A stretch of DNA of 42,276 bases. Origin: an uncultured Deferribacteraceae bacterium. GTDB lineage: Bacteria > Chrysiogenota > Deferribacteres > Deferribacterales > Mucispirillaceae. A program made the position numbers and the translations under genes. Under the pieces are notes generated by a model that made no database searches, was not told where the DNA came from, and worked only from the letters and a program-made list of their open reading frames with translations. The stretch lies in NCBI GenBank assembly GCA_947041165.1, contig CAMRCY010000018.1:1-42276 (forward strand), read 5' to 3'. Positions 8,802 through 18,783 of the stretch are shown one piece after another; positions within the stretch are counted from its first letter, which is position 1; each line of letters starts with the position of its first letter.

Positions 8802-11272
8802 TAAGCTTCTTCCTTAAACTCTTCAATAATCTCTTCATTCAGCTCTTCAATATCTAGTCGATTAATTCCTATCTCACTACTTTTAAGTCCTGCCGATCTA
8901 AAAAATTTCAACATATTAAATGCACCCTGCGAAGTTACTTTCATCTCTAACACTTTATCAGAGTGAGATATAAGATATTCATCAATATACACTTTTTTAA
9001 GTCTTCCTTTTTTATCTTCAACTTCATAGAAATTTGTTCCACTATCAAGCAACTTAATAAATAGATCGTAGTTACTACTAGTTAGTTCTAATTTAATTTT
9101 CAATGAACTATTTAATTTCAAAGATTGTATCTTCTCAATGTTTTTAAGCTCGATACCTTCAACCATACTTTTATTAACAACTTTAACAAAATTATCAATA
9201 TCTGCGATCTCTGCCCTGATAAGTAATATTTCATTATCGCCAGAAACACCAACTTGTAACGGTTGAATTAATATTATTCTAGGCTGTGGATTAAACCCTT
9301 CTGTATAGGCAAGATTAACTTTACATATATCAAGCGAGTGATTAATTAATCGTACCGTATCAAGTGTTGATAAAAATTTCGCAGCCTTATCTTTCTTGTA
9401 CCTTATAAGATAATTGAAATAATCTTTATCATCTTTTTTAACATCAGTATCTTGAATATCATTTGCATCTAAATTATTTGCAGATAAAAAATCATCATCA
9501 ACTGGTTCAGCATTCGTAACTTTTATCTCTTTAAAATCACACACGCCACAACCAAAACATTTCTCACGTCTACAATCATCTATCATAGATTCATTTTTTG
9601 CAGCTTCAAATTCTTTCAACTTAAATTTTTTGGTAACACCAGTATCTATATTGTCCCACGGAAGAACATCATTTGCATCATAATTTTTCTCGGCTATATC
9701 TAACATATCAACACCTAATTCGTTAGCTGTTTCTGTCCACATATCGTAATTGAAAAACTCATGCCACGGATCTAAATATCCACCCTTCTCAACAATCTTC
9801 TCAAGCAGATTACCTATTGATAAATTTCCTCTTGATAGAAGAGCTTCAATCTTAGAAGTTTTAATATCATGATATTTAAGTTTAAATCTTGTTGGTGCAA
9901 TCTCTCTTTTTAGTAATTGTATTTTTCTATGAAACTCATCAATACTATTCTGTCCTAAAAACTCAAAAATTGTATGAGCTTTAGGAACAAAGTTTGATAC
10001 AGATATCGTAACATTAAATGATCGTTTATTTGCAGCATGATATATCTTTCTTGCAAGTTCAATAATATCTTTTATATCATCATCAGTTTCAAACGGTAGA
10101 CCTATCATAAAATATAATTTAACAGATGTAACACCACACTCTGATGCTAATTTAACAGAATCAAGTATCTGCTCTTCTGAAAGATTTTTATTAATAACCT
10201 TTCGCATTCTTTCAGATCCAGCTTCAGGTGCGATCGTGAATGATGAACGACGAACACCTGTGATCTCTTTAAACAACTCTTTACTCACAGAATCAGCTCT
10301 AAGTGAAGGCGTTGATAATGATGTGTGTTTAGAGTCTAAACCTCTATGTAGATTTTCGATAAGTGGCGTTATTTGAGAGTAATCACCTGTCGATAATGAT
10401 AGTAATGAAACCTCTTTATATCCAGAATTTGCAGCTTGATTTATAGCTTCTTTAGTGATATTTTCAACCGATCTCTCTCTAACAGGACGATATATCATCC
10501 CTGCTTGACAGAACCTACAACCTGCTGTGCAACCTCGTGCGATCTCAACAGTTATCCTATCTTGAACAGCTTCAAGCATAGTGATTAATGGTTTCTCTAC
10601 ACCCTTACTTTCTGCAAATGTTTTTGAAACATCTCTAAGCGGTCTTTTATCTGGATCTATTAACGGTATATAAAGGAATGGATATTTATCGTTAAGATAT
10701 ATTAAAATATCTTTTTTAGATTTTGATTGTGATTTTAAATCACCGATCTCTTCAACAATTTTTGTGATATGATCATCAGCTTCACCGATATAAAATACAT
10801 CCATAAACGTTGACATCGGTGCTGGATTAAATGTTGCACCACCACCTGCTATAACGATAGGTGAGCTATTATCACTCAATCTATCTTTTGATCGTAAACT
10901 TATATTTGAGTTTTTAAGGATAGCAAGAATTGTCGTGTAACTTAATTCATAAGGTATCGAAAAACCTAAAACATCAAAATCTTTCAAACTTTTAGAGTGT
11001 TCAATTGAACTAAAAATTTCACTCCCAAACATCTCTACTGCATCTATCCACGGTGCAAAAAATCTCTCACAAGATATTTTGTCCGACCTGTTTAAAATAT
11101 CATACAACAATCTGTAACCCATATGTGACGAACCGATCTCGTATATATCTGGGAATATTAAACAGAATGATATAAGCTCATTATGATTCTCTTTTTTAAT
11201 ACTATTTATCTCACTACCAACATATCTTCCTGGTTTTGAGATGTCTAACAACCTATTATTTATATCTAACAT
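8801..11272 (-). CDS. TIGR03960-type radical SAM protein fused to DUF2344
   Basis: 823 residues. The N-terminal part resembles a B12-binding-like domain (about 30-190). The radical SAM core follows with its cluster motif C248-x3-C252-x2-C255 and the later segments typical of TIGR03960 (TIAPEAGSERMR, FMIGLPFE). A second cysteine cluster (Cys567, 572, 575, 578) lies in a linker. From about 617 the protein is a TIGR03936/DUF2344 domain (LIRYKKDKAAKFLSTLD, YTEGFNPQPRI). The two parts are separate genes in some bacteria and fused in others. The substrate is not established; the family is often found near RNase E/G and ribosomal genes, suggesting RNA or translation-linked chemistry, which is inference. 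It lies 6 nt downstream of rodA and is coupled to the DUF2400 gene, so it is probably the tail of the rod operon. Confidence 0.88.
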   Translation of the reverse strand: MLDINNRLLDISKPGRYVGSEINSIKKENHNELISFCLIFPDIYEIGSSHMGYRLLYDILNRSDKISCERFFAPWIDAVEMFGSEIFSSIEHSKSLKDFDVLGFSIPYELSYTTILAILKNSNISLRSKDRLSDNSSPIVIAGGGATFNPAPMSTFMDVFYIGEADDHITKIVEEIGDLKSQSKSKKDILIYLNDKYPFLYIPLIDPDKRPLRDVSKTFAESKGVEKPLITMLEAVQDRITVEIARGCTAGCRFCQAGMIYRPVRERSVENITKEAINQAANSGYKEVSLLSLSTGDYSQITPLIENLHRGLDSKHTSLSTPSLRADSVSKELFKEITGVRRSSFTIAPEAGSERMRKVINKNLSEEQILDSVKLASECGVTSVKLYFMIGLPFETDDDIKDIIELARKIYHAANKRSFNVTISVSNFVPKAHTIFEFLGQNSIDEFHRKIQLLKREIAPTRFKLKYHDIKTSKIEALLSRGNLSIGNLLEKIVEKGGYLDPWHEFFNYDMWTETANELGVDMLDIAEKNYDANDVLPWDNIDTGVTKKFKLKEFEAAKNESMIDDCRREKCFGCGVCDFKEIKVTNAEPVDDDFLSANNLDANDIQDTDVKKDDKDYFNYLIRYKKDKAAKFLSTLDTVRLINHSLDICKVNLAYTEGFNPQPRIILIQPLQVGVSGDNEILLIRAEIADIDNFVKVVNKSMVEGIELKNIEKIQSLKLNSSLKIKLELTSSNYDLFIKLLDSGTNFYEVEDKKGRLKKVYIDEYLISHSDKVLEMKVTSQGAFNMLKFFRSAGLKSSEIGINRLDIEELNEEIIEEFKEEA

Positions 11273-11278
11273 ATTTCC

Positions 11279-12388
11279 TTAATCTATACCTCTCCATTTT
11301 CTTATATGAATGGAATTAACTATCCCAAGCATAGAGAAAAATGAGAGCAAAGATGAACCTCCGTAACTTATAAACGGCATCGGTATACCCACAATTGGCA
11401 TCATACCTACCGTCATATATGAATTTATCATAAACTGAAAAAATATATACGACGCAACAGCAAACGCAATGACTTTACCACCTGCATCCTTCTGTTGGGA
11501 CGATATACTCAAAATCCGTATTAGTAACAAAAAGAAAAGCACAACTACGCAAAATCCACCGATTAAACCGAACTCTTCATTTATTACAGAATATATAAAA
11601 TCTGTGTGTCTCTCTGGTATAAAACGTAAATGAGATTGAGTACCTTTTAAATACCCTTTACCACTTATACCACCTGAACCTATCGCAATTTTAGATTGGA
11701 TAACATGATACCCTCTACCAAATGGATCGTTCTCAGGATTTAAAAATGTCAAAACTCTATCTTTCTGATAATCTCGTAAACTACCCCACCCAAGCGGTGC
11801 AATAAATAGTAGAGATACAAAAATTATTATTAATGTTTTTCTCTTTACTCCAAAAAATAGAATTATCGACGACCATACAATAAAATATGTCATCGCTGTT
11901 CCTAAATCTGGTTGTAAAAACACTAAGAAAAATGGTGGAATAAGTAAAAATGATTTCTTTACAATATTGATAATACCAAACGGTTTTCCATCAAAATCCA
12001 TAAATATTTTACCTAATGTAATAACCCAAATAATCTTAAAAACTTCAGATGGTTGTATCGTAAGTGGCCCTATTGATAACCAACGCTGGGCTCCCATACC
12101 GATAAAACCCGTGATCTCAACGATCAGTAAAAGAATAATCCCAAGACCATATATATATAGTGAGTAAAGAATTAGTTTACTATAGTTTATTGAAGAAAAA
12201 ACAAAAAACGAAACAACACTTATCGCTAGCCACATCGTTTGTCTTTCATAATATGGCTCAACCTCACCTAATGATGGATCGTAGCCTGCTGAATATATCG
12301 ACACAACTCCTAGCGTAGATAGTGAGAATACTAAAAGAAATAGTTTATAATCTGTACGACTAAAAATATTTTTAATTCTTTTTAACAT
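11279..12388 (-). CDS. rodA: Rod-shape peptidoglycan polymerase RodA
   Basis: 369 residues with about ten hydrophobic segments: a SEDS-family glycosyltransferase that polymerises lipid II during elongation, working with PBP2. Family signatures present are AQRWLSIGPLTIQPSE (100-115) and FIPERHTDFIYSVINEEFG, in which Asp263 corresponds to the essential catalytic-region aspartate of E. coli RodA (Asp262). The C-terminal GIPMPFISYGGSS is intact. The start is supported by AAGGA 8 nt upstream and overlaps the 3' end of mrdA by 17 nt, the usual arrangement for the polymerase-transpeptidase pair. Confidence 0.95.
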   Translation of the reverse strand: MLKRIKNIFSRTDYKLFLLVFSLSTLGVVSIYSAGYDPSLGEVEPYYERQTMWLAISVVSFFVFSSINYSKLILYSLYIYGLGIILLLIVEITGFIGMGAQRWLSIGPLTIQPSEVFKIIWVITLGKIFMDFDGKPFGIINIVKKSFLLIPPFFLVFLQPDLGTAMTYFIVWSSIILFFGVKRKTLIIIFVSLLFIAPLGWGSLRDYQKDRVLTFLNPENDPFGRGYHVIQSKIAIGSGGISGKGYLKGTQSHLRFIPERHTDFIYSVINEEFGLIGGFCVVVLFFLLLIRILSISSQQKDAGGKVIAFAVASYIFFQFMINSYMTVGMMPIVGIPMPFISYGGSSLLSFFSMLGIVNSIHIRKWRGID

Positions 12389-14210
12389 AGCCTAATTCCT
12401 TCATTTTCTTAACTATCTGTCCACCAAGCGGTGCTGATGTTTTACCACCTGAACCACCATTTTCAACCATTACTACAATCACATATTTAGGATTATCTGC
12501 TGGGAAAACTGCCGTGAACCAAGAGTGATCTCGCCATAATTCTGGTATCTCGCTATCCTTCATGCCTTCTGTTTTCTTAAGCGACACAACCTGTGCTGTA
12601 CTTGTTTTACCTGCAATATCTTGATTTCTATAATTTATGGCAGCTCGTCTTGATGTACCACCAGCTTTATAAACTGAGTCAACTAGCCCTGCTGTGATTA
12701 TCTTAATAAATTTATCTGGAATTTCAATAGAGTCGATCTTCTCAGGCATTAAAAACGTGGTTTTGTTATCAATATTAGATAAAATTCTATCAACAACTCT
12801 AGGTTTATAAACCTTTCCACCGTTAAAAATACTTCCCATCATAACCGCTACTTGCATAGGAGTTGTTATGGTGTACCCTTGACCGATAGATGTGATTATT
12901 GTTTCACCTGGAAACCATACTTCATTTTTTCTCCTCTTCTTCCACTCTCTAGAAGGGAAAAAACCTTGTTTCTCATTTGGAATATCTATACCTGTTAATC
13001 TACCTAATGAAAACAGATTTGAATATTTTTGCATAATATCTATATCTAACAATCTACCTAAATTATAGAAATAAACATCGCAAGAAACAGCTAATGCTCT
13101 CTGTAAATTAATCTCACCATGTCCACTACGTTTCCAACAATGATAATTAAAATTTCTATTTAAAATATAGTTACCTGTACACTTAAACTTAGTGTCCTCC
13201 GTTATAACCCCTTCCATTAAACCAGTTAACGCCATTAACACTTTATAGATTGAACCTGGAGGATACGCACCAGCGATCGCTCTATTTAATAGAGGTTTAT
13301 CTGGATTGGTTAACAGATTGTTCCAATCAGCTTTAAGTATAAATGGTGAAAAAAATCGTAGATCGTACGATGGTGATGAAACGAGTGATAATACAGAAAA
13401 ATCCTCTATATCCATTACAACTACAGAGCCTCTTCTGCCAACAAGACTATCTGAAATAAATTTCTGTAGTTCGTAATCAATTGTTAAATATAAATTACTA
13501 CCCGGTACTGGGTCTTTAGTTACTAATATTTTTGTTAGACGTCCAAAACTGTCCACCTGAACCTGTCTTGCACCATCGAAACCTCTTAAATTATCTTCAT
13601 ACAGTTTCTCGATACCATTTTTGCCGATCGTCTCGCCGTATCTTGATTTATTCTTAATATCAATATCTATATCAGCATTTGTTACTTCACCAAGATAGCC
13701 TATTAATTGTGATAATGACACTCCATCGTAATACTCTCGCATAGATCTAAGATCAATTCCTAATCCTATAAAGTCTGCAGAATGCTCTAGAAAATATGCC
13801 GTCTGCTCAAACGTTAAACCTCTGCTAATAACCGTTGGTTGATAAAAATAACTCTTACGTATTATCTCTTTTGTGCTTGCAACATCAAGATAAACCTGCT
13901 TACTTATATTATCTAATAAGCCATCAAGATCAACAACATCTTCCTTAGTTATAACTAATTCATAAGTTGGAGCATTCTTAACAAGTATCTTTCCGTTTCT
14001 ATCAAGTATAAAGCCTCGCTCTGCTAATACTTTAGAGATACGTATTCTATTTGTGTCTGATAACTCTAGAAAAGAACTGTAACCTATAACTTGTAGATAA
14101 AATAATCTAGAAAGTAGACCGACTAAAATTATAAAAATTACGATTATTGTTAAAGATATTTTTCTTTGAAAATAATTAGATAACTCTTCTTTTACGGCTC
14201 TAAACGACAT
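12372..14210 (-). CDS. mrdA: Penicillin-binding protein 2 (elongasome transpeptidase)
   Basis: 612 residues, normal size for a class B PBP. There is one N-terminal membrane helix (about 18-40), a pedestal/dimerisation domain, and a transpeptidase domain with S320-IY-K323 (nucleophile Ser320) and S376-C-D378 as the SxD/SxN motif. The third motif is K535-T-S537 where KTG or KSG is usual. It cross-links glycan strands made by RodA in the periplasm. The gene sits between mreD (11-nt overlap) and rodA (17-nt overlap). The KTS variant keeps the lysine and hydroxyl residue but replaces the glycine; this could affect beta-lactam affinity. The identification is firm. Confidence 0.95.
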   Translation of the reverse strand: MSFRAVKEELSNYFQRKISLTIIVIFIILVGLLSRLFYLQVIGYSSFLELSDTNRIRISKVLAERGFILDRNGKILVKNAPTYELVITKEDVVDLDGLLDNISKQVYLDVASTKEIIRKSYFYQPTVISRGLTFEQTAYFLEHSADFIGLGIDLRSMREYYDGVSLSQLIGYLGEVTNADIDIDIKNKSRYGETIGKNGIEKLYEDNLRGFDGARQVQVDSFGRLTKILVTKDPVPGSNLYLTIDYELQKFISDSLVGRRGSVVVMDIEDFSVLSLVSSPSYDLRFFSPFILKADWNNLLTNPDKPLLNRAIAGAYPPGSIYKVLMALTGLMEGVITEDTKFKCTGNYILNRNFNYHCWKRSGHGEINLQRALAVSCDVYFYNLGRLLDIDIMQKYSNLFSLGRLTGIDIPNEKQGFFPSREWKKRRKNEVWFPGETIITSIGQGYTITTPMQVAVMMGSIFNGGKVYKPRVVDRILSNIDNKTTFLMPEKIDSIEIPDKFIKIITAGLVDSVYKAGGTSRRAAINYRNQDIAGKTSTAQVVSLKKTEGMKDSEIPELWRDHSWFTAVFPADNPKYVIVVMVENGGSGGKTSAPLGGQIVKKMKELGYVKKN

Positions 14211-14679
14211 CCATTAACTCCGCAATATAATGTATAATGAGATAAATAATAAAATCCCTTACTACAAATGTAGTTAGAACTAAAATGTAATCATTTGACA
14301 CTAAACCTATAACAAATATATTGTACATATTGAAAATGATTAACGCACCTAACGCCCTGCCAACCTTAACCAATACACTGTTTGCCGAGATAAGAATATC
14401 AAATCTAAATTTTATTAAACTCAGAAAAATAAAGAATAAGACATTGATCCCTATCATAGAATCGATAAGGAAATCATAGAAAATACCGAAAATTATAGAA
14501 AACTGTACTATCGTATCTTCATTTATTCTATCCATATAAAATAAATACAATATCATAATATAGTTAACTCTACTAATTGATGCAAACGTAGTATACGAAA
14601 CAACGTAACAAAGCGAAAGCAGAATTATTAGCGATATATAATCATTCTTTAAAATCTTTAATAATGAATACGTTTTCAA
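14200..14679 (-). CDS. mreD: Rod-shape-determining protein MreD
   Basis: A 159-residue, strongly hydrophobic protein with about five membrane segments. MreD is poorly conserved, so the call rests on size, topology and position between mreC and mrdA. It is an inner-membrane partner of MreC in the elongasome. The reading frame overlaps the end of mreC by 38 nt and the start of mrdA by 11 nt, indicating tight translational coupling. No independent promoter is visible. Confidence 0.85.
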   Translation of the reverse strand: MKTYSLLKILKNDYISLIILLSLCYVVSYTTFASISRVNYIMILYLFYMDRINEDTIVQFSIIFGIFYDFLIDSMIGINVLFFIFLSLIKFRFDILISANSVLVKVGRALGALIIFNMYNIFVIGLVSNDYILVLTTFVVRDFIIYLIIHYIAELMDVV

Positions 14680-15439
14680 GTTTATAAAAGTCCTCGAACT
14701 GTTTTATAGTTACCTTCTTAAATAGACCTTTGTTACTAATCTCTATCTCTGACACCTGACCTATAGGAATTCCTTTTGGAAAAAGTTTTCCTAGTCCTGA
14801 TGTTATAAAGTTATCCCCAATAGAAACATTATCTAATCTATCGTAAAAATCTACCCAGATCCCGCCAGCTCCATCTCCACGAACAATACCAAACGCTCTC
14901 GTTTTACTGTTTATGACTGAAACATTTGATGATGCTGCAAGTATTAATTCCACCTTACTGCTCTTCATATATACATCGGTTACCTTACCAACAAGACCGT
15001 TAAACCCTATCACAGGATCGTTCTTCAATACGCCATCTATCGAGCCTCTATCTATAATAATACTTTTAAGAAAGCCATCACCAATTCCTATCACATTTGC
15101 AGGAACTGTTGAGAAATCAAAAACTTTATTGAATTTTAAGAACGACTCAAGATGCTCGGTAACGATAAGACGCTCCCTAAGTAAGGAGTTCTCAAGATTG
15201 ATTCTATCTAGTTCTTTCTTCATCTCTTCATTTTCTTTCTGTACTGCAATTAAATGAACATATGAATCCCATACCGATGATGCTGAAGATAAAATATTAG
15301 ATGCAAAATACACCACTGGATTTAACACATTACCTATTAAACCCTTAAATGGAGTAGATAATTCTTTATTTCTCGATTGAAGAATTATTAGAAGTAAACA
15401 GAAAAAGATAACAAAAACTATTCTTTGCCATTTAAACAT
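14642..15439 (-). CDS. mreC: Rod-shape-determining protein MreC
   Basis: 265 residues. There is an N-terminal membrane anchor (IVFVIFFCLLLIIL, about 7-20), then a coiled-coil (about 70-100, rich in E/K/L: ENEEMKKELDRINLENSLLRE), then the beta-barrel pair typical of MreC (VIGIGDGFLKSIIIDRGS..., NDPVIGFNGLVGKV). It forms periplasmic filaments that activate PBP2/RodA. It follows mreB by 12 nt. There is no obvious ribosome binding site, so it probably depends on translation of mreB. Confidence 0.93.
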   Translation of the reverse strand: MFKWQRIVFVIFFCLLLIILQSRNKELSTPFKGLIGNVLNPVVYFASNILSSASSVWDSYVHLIAVQKENEEMKKELDRINLENSLLRERLIVTEHLESFLKFNKVFDFSTVPANVIGIGDGFLKSIIIDRGSIDGVLKNDPVIGFNGLVGKVTDVYMKSSKVELILAASSNVSVINSKTRAFGIVRGDGAGGIWVDFYDRLDNVSIGDNFITSGLGKLFPKGIPIGQVSEIEISNKGLFKKVTIKQFEDFYKLENVFIIKDFKE

Positions 15440-15451
15440 TTATTAATATAC

Positions 15452-16477
15452 TTATTCTATCGTAACTTTTTTAAGCAATTCATGGTCATCTAAAACATAA
15501 CCCGTTCCTAACACAACCGCTTTTAATGGATCATCAGATACAATTATAGGCAATCCAGTTTCGTGTGATAAACGCTTATCAAGATTTCTAAGTAACGCAC
15601 CACCACCTGTTAAAACAATTCCTCTATCAACAATATCTGCTGAAAGTTCTGGTGGAGTTTTCTCTAAGGCTAAACATACAGCCTCAACAATTTTAGCTAT
15701 TGAATCTTTTAACGACTCCCTAACCTCTTCTTCTGAAATATTAATAGTTTTAGGGATACCTGTTACAATATCTCTACCTTTTATCTCAACCGATCCACCT
15801 TCACTAGTTGGAAACGCTGAACCTAATTTTATCTTTAAATCTTCTGCCACACTATAACCTACTAATAAGTTATATTGACGCTTGATATAGCTTACGATAC
15901 TTTCATCCATTTCATCGCCACCAACTCTAACTGAGTTAGCGTAAACTATTCCTGATAAAGAGATAATCGCAACTTCTGTTGTTCCACCACCGATATCCAC
16001 AACCATATTTCCTGATGGTTCTTGAATAGGTAATCCCGCACCAATTGCAGCAGCCATAGGTTCTTCAATTAGAAAAACTTCACGAGCACCCGCTTGAATT
16101 GCTGAATCTTTTACCGCACGTTTCTCAACTTGCGTTACGCCTGATGGAATACAAATAACCATTCTTGGACGAACTAAAGTCTTACGGTTATGAACTTTTA
16201 ATATAAAGTGCCTAAGCATCTTCTCTGTGATATCATAATCTGCTATAACGCCGTCTTTCATCGGACGAATAGCAATAATGTTTGCAGGGGTTCTACCCAA
16301 CATACTTTTTGCTTCTTGGCCAACAGCTATTATTGCACCAGTGTCTCTATTAATTGCCACAACAGATGGCTCGCTCGCAACGACCCCTTTACCTCTGACA
16401 TATATCAACGTGTTCGCAGTACCTAAATCTACTGCTATATCACTTGAAAAATAGTTATAAAAATGACTCAAAAACAT
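15452..16477 (-). CDS. mreB: Actin-like cytoskeletal protein MreB
   Basis: 341 residues from the ATG at 16477. An in-frame TTG further upstream (16501) overlaps the strong Shine-Dalgarno GGAGGGGC (16485-16492), so the ATG is preferred. Actin-fold signatures are present: phosphate-1 DLGTANT, phosphate-2 VVDIGGGTTE, and the adenosine loop VLTGGGALLRNLDKRL. The N-terminus MFLSHFYNYF may act as a membrane-binding segment. MreB filaments under the inner membrane orient the elongasome. It is the first gene of the rod operon, with a recognisable promoter at 16548-16576. Confidence 0.96.
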   Translation of the reverse strand: MFLSHFYNYFSSDIAVDLGTANTLIYVRGKGVVASEPSVVAINRDTGAIIAVGQEAKSMLGRTPANIIAIRPMKDGVIADYDITEKMLRHFILKVHNRKTLVRPRMVICIPSGVTQVEKRAVKDSAIQAGAREVFLIEEPMAAAIGAGLPIQEPSGNMVVDIGGGTTEVAIISLSGIVYANSVRVGGDEMDESIVSYIKRQYNLLVGYSVAEDLKIKLGSAFPTSEGGSVEIKGRDIVTGIPKTINISEEEVRESLKDSIAKIVEAVCLALEKTPPELSADIVDRGIVLTGGGALLRNLDKRLSHETGLPIIVSDDPLKAVVLGTGYVLDDHELLKKVTIE

Positions 16478-16547
16478 GATGCTGGCCCCTCCGAATATCA
16501 ACTAAAACTAACATACTTATAAAATATTTGCAATACTTAAAATATTT

Positions 16548-16576
16548 ACAATATATAGATCATCTATAACAGTCAA
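16548..16576 (-). promoter_or_regulatory. Promoter of the mreB rod operon
   Basis: On the minus strand: TTGACT (16571-16576), 17-nt spacer, TATTGT (16548-16553). The predicted start near 16541 gives a ~64-nt leader to mreB. Confidence 0.55.
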
Positions 16577-16704
16577 AATATTTATAAACACATATGCCTC
16601 ATATAATATATTGAATGTTTACAATATAAATCTATTCCTAACATAGAGAGTGCTTAAATATATACCATATTTATAAAATATAAATTATTTCAATTTTAAA
16701 ATCA

Positions 16705-16750
16705 TCAAAAATACACAGCTTTTGAACGTTGATACTGTTCGCTGTGTATT
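16705..16750 (-). terminator. Terminator after rpoD
   Basis: AATACACAGC (16710-16719) and GCTGTGTATT (16741-16750) form a 10-bp stem with an inner GAAC/GTTC stem. On the minus strand a short T-run follows. Confidence 0.75.
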
Positions 16751-16809
16751 ATCTGATATCATATTTATAATGTAAAATTAGTTAGATTAAATTTAAATTA
16801 TTTTAACTC

Positions 16810-18633
16810 TTAATCAGTAAATGTTTCCATTATCTTTCTTCTTATAGGATGACGTAGTTTGCGTAAAGCTTTTGCCTCTATCTGTCTTATACGTTCTCTT
16901 GTAACATTAAACTTTTTACCAACTTCTTCTAATGTATGATCTGACTCACAATTGATACCAAAACGAAGTCTTAGCACCGATGCTTCTCTTGGACTTAACG
17001 TATCTAGTAACACATGAGTATGTTCTCTTAGTTTTAAATAAATAACTTCATCTGATGGATTTCTTGATGATTTATCCTCAATAAAGTTACCTAAACTTGA
17101 ATCTTCATCTTCACCTATCGGAGTTTCCAACGATACAGGCTCTTTAGCTATTTTCATAACTTTTTTAATCTTTTCAACAGGAATATCCATCTGTTTAGAG
17201 ATCTCTTCAGGAGTCGGTTCTCTACCTAAATCTTGATGAAGATTACGTGTAACTTTCATCATTTTGTTAATAGTTTCGATCATATGAACAGGTATACGAA
17301 TTGTTCTTGCTTGATCAGCAATAGCTCTTGTTATCGCTTGACGTATCCACCATGTTGCATAAGTAGAAAATTTATATCCACGTCTATACTCAAATTTCTC
17401 AACAGCTTTCATCAAGCCGATGTTCCCTTCTTGAATAAGATCTAGAAATTGTAACCCTCTATTAGTGTATTTCTTAGCGATTGATACAACTAAACGAAGA
17501 TTTGCTTCAATCAATTTAGATTTAGCACGCTCTGTTGCTCTTTCACCTTCAGATAGATTTGCATATATAACTTCAAACTCTGCTCTATCAATTCCTATTG
17601 ATTTATATACTTTTTCACAGTTAGATGCAGCTGTTGTATATTTTTTAGCGATTAAATCAGACTCTTTAACATCAAATTTAGCTTTTTTACATATTGCTAA
17701 AACTTCATCTTTTGTTAGAAAAGCTGTTTTCTCATCATATTTATACCTGATTAGATTACATATTTTTTTAATATCTGCTCTTGCAGAATTGATAAATGCA
17801 TAGATCGATTTAATATCTTCAGCTATCTGACAGATTTTATTAAAATTCAATTTTATCTCTAATAATCTATCAGTTGCTTCGTTAATATTTGCTCTAATAG
17901 ACTCTTTGATAGCCTCAACTTTAGTAGCAGACATACTCTTGCGAGGTGTACGGATTTTTTTAGTTAATACAGTGTCAGCTCTTAACTTTTTAGTTATATC
18001 TTCAATAGTTTCAATAAATTGCATCTTTAAAGCATGCTCTTTATTTAGTTTATGTTCGTTTTCAAGCTCTTCGTCAACTTCATCAATATCAGTCTTTAGA
18101 TCGTCATCCATATAGGTTTCTTCTTCTATATCTATTACATCTTTTAACTTAATCTCTTCATTTTTGACATCTTCACCCATCTGCATAATCTTTTCAGCTG
18201 TTGTTGGAAATGATAGTACTGAACAGATAACTTTACGTTGTCCCTCTTCGATATTTTTGGCAACAACGATCTCTTCCTCTCTTGAAAGAAGTGGAATATT
18301 ACCCATCTCTTTAAGATATAATCTAACAGGATCATCTGTTGGAAGACCTTCATCAATCTCGTCACTACTATAGCCAGTATCAATTGCTAAATCTTCATCA
18401 ACTGGCTCTTCATCAATTACTATCGCAGTCGCAAACAATGTGTCCTTTTTTGATTTATTATCGATTACATCAATCTTTAACTGAGAAAGAAGTACTAATA
18501 TCTCATCCATTAAATCAACCGATTGCATCTCTTCTGGCAACCCTTCATTGATCTCATCAAATGATAGAAAACCTTTCTCTTTACCTAAAGCCACTAACTG
18601 TTTTACTTCTGCACTTTTAATTTTTTTAGACAT
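16810..18633 (-). CDS. rpoD: Primary sigma factor RpoD (sigma-70)
   Basis: 607 residues from the ATG at 18633 (MSKKIK...). An earlier in-frame ATG at 18675 has no ribosome binding site and adds 14 unusual residues, so the later start is preferred. All sigma-70 regions are present in order: 1.1 (acidic N-terminus), 1.2 ([22 protein letters not shown]), a long charged non-conserved insert, region 2 ([17 protein letters not shown], then [18 protein letters not shown] and [14 protein letters not shown]), region 3, and region 4 (LRLRFG...[20 protein letters not shown]). It is the housekeeping sigma factor that would read the TTGACA/TATAAT-type promoters seen here. It lies 146 nt downstream of dnaG, in the conserved dnaG-rpoD arrangement, with its own terminator. 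Confidence 0.96.
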   Translation of the reverse strand: MSKKIKSAEVKQLVALGKEKGFLSFDEINEGLPEEMQSVDLMDEILVLLSQLKIDVIDNKSKKDTLFATAIVIDEEPVDEDLAIDTGYSSDEIDEGLPTDDPVRLYLKEMGNIPLLSREEEIVVAKNIEEGQRKVICSVLSFPTTAEKIMQMGEDVKNEEIKLKDVIDIEEETYMDDDLKTDIDEVDEELENEHKLNKEHALKMQFIETIEDITKKLRADTVLTKKIRTPRKSMSATKVEAIKESIRANINEATDRLLEIKLNFNKICQIAEDIKSIYAFINSARADIKKICNLIRYKYDEKTAFLTKDEVLAICKKAKFDVKESDLIAKKYTTAASNCEKVYKSIGIDRAEFEVIYANLSEGERATERAKSKLIEANLRLVVSIAKKYTNRGLQFLDLIQEGNIGLMKAVEKFEYRRGYKFSTYATWWIRQAITRAIADQARTIRIPVHMIETINKMMKVTRNLHQDLGREPTPEEISKQMDIPVEKIKKVMKIAKEPVSLETPIGEDEDSSLGNFIEDKSSRNPSDEVIYLKLREHTHVLLDTLSPREASVLRLRFGINCESDHTLEEVGKKFNVTRERIRQIEAKALRKLRHPIRRKIMETFTD

Positions 18634-18678
18634 ACTCGCCCCAAACTTATTTATATCATAATCTACGAAATTCATGAA

Positions 18679-18783
18679 ACTAAACTACTGTGTGCAAAAC
18701 TGCACTTATATTAAAGCAAACTAAATCGTGCTAAATATTATATATATACTAAACTAATCTACTGTGTGCAAAATTGCACCTAC
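18679..18783 (-). repeat. Duplicated hairpin element between dnaG and rpoD
   Basis: Two direct copies (18679-18709 and 18749-18783), about 70 bp apart, share the core CTACTGTGTGCAAAA. Each contains GTGCA-loop-TGCAC, a 5-bp stem with a 4-nt loop. The second copy overlaps the dnaG stop codon. It could act in RNA processing between the two genes; it has no T-run on either strand. Confidence 0.5.

Larger units (their letters stand above)
16478..16809. other. rpoD-mreB intergenic region
   Basis: The region contains the rpoD terminator and the mreB promoter; the remainder is AT-rich with no coding signal. Confidence 0.7.

Noticed and set aside
18144-18551. Overlapping open frames on both strands within rpoD
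   Set aside because: They lie inside the charged, low-complexity N-terminal part of rpoD; the sigma factor frame explains the region fully.
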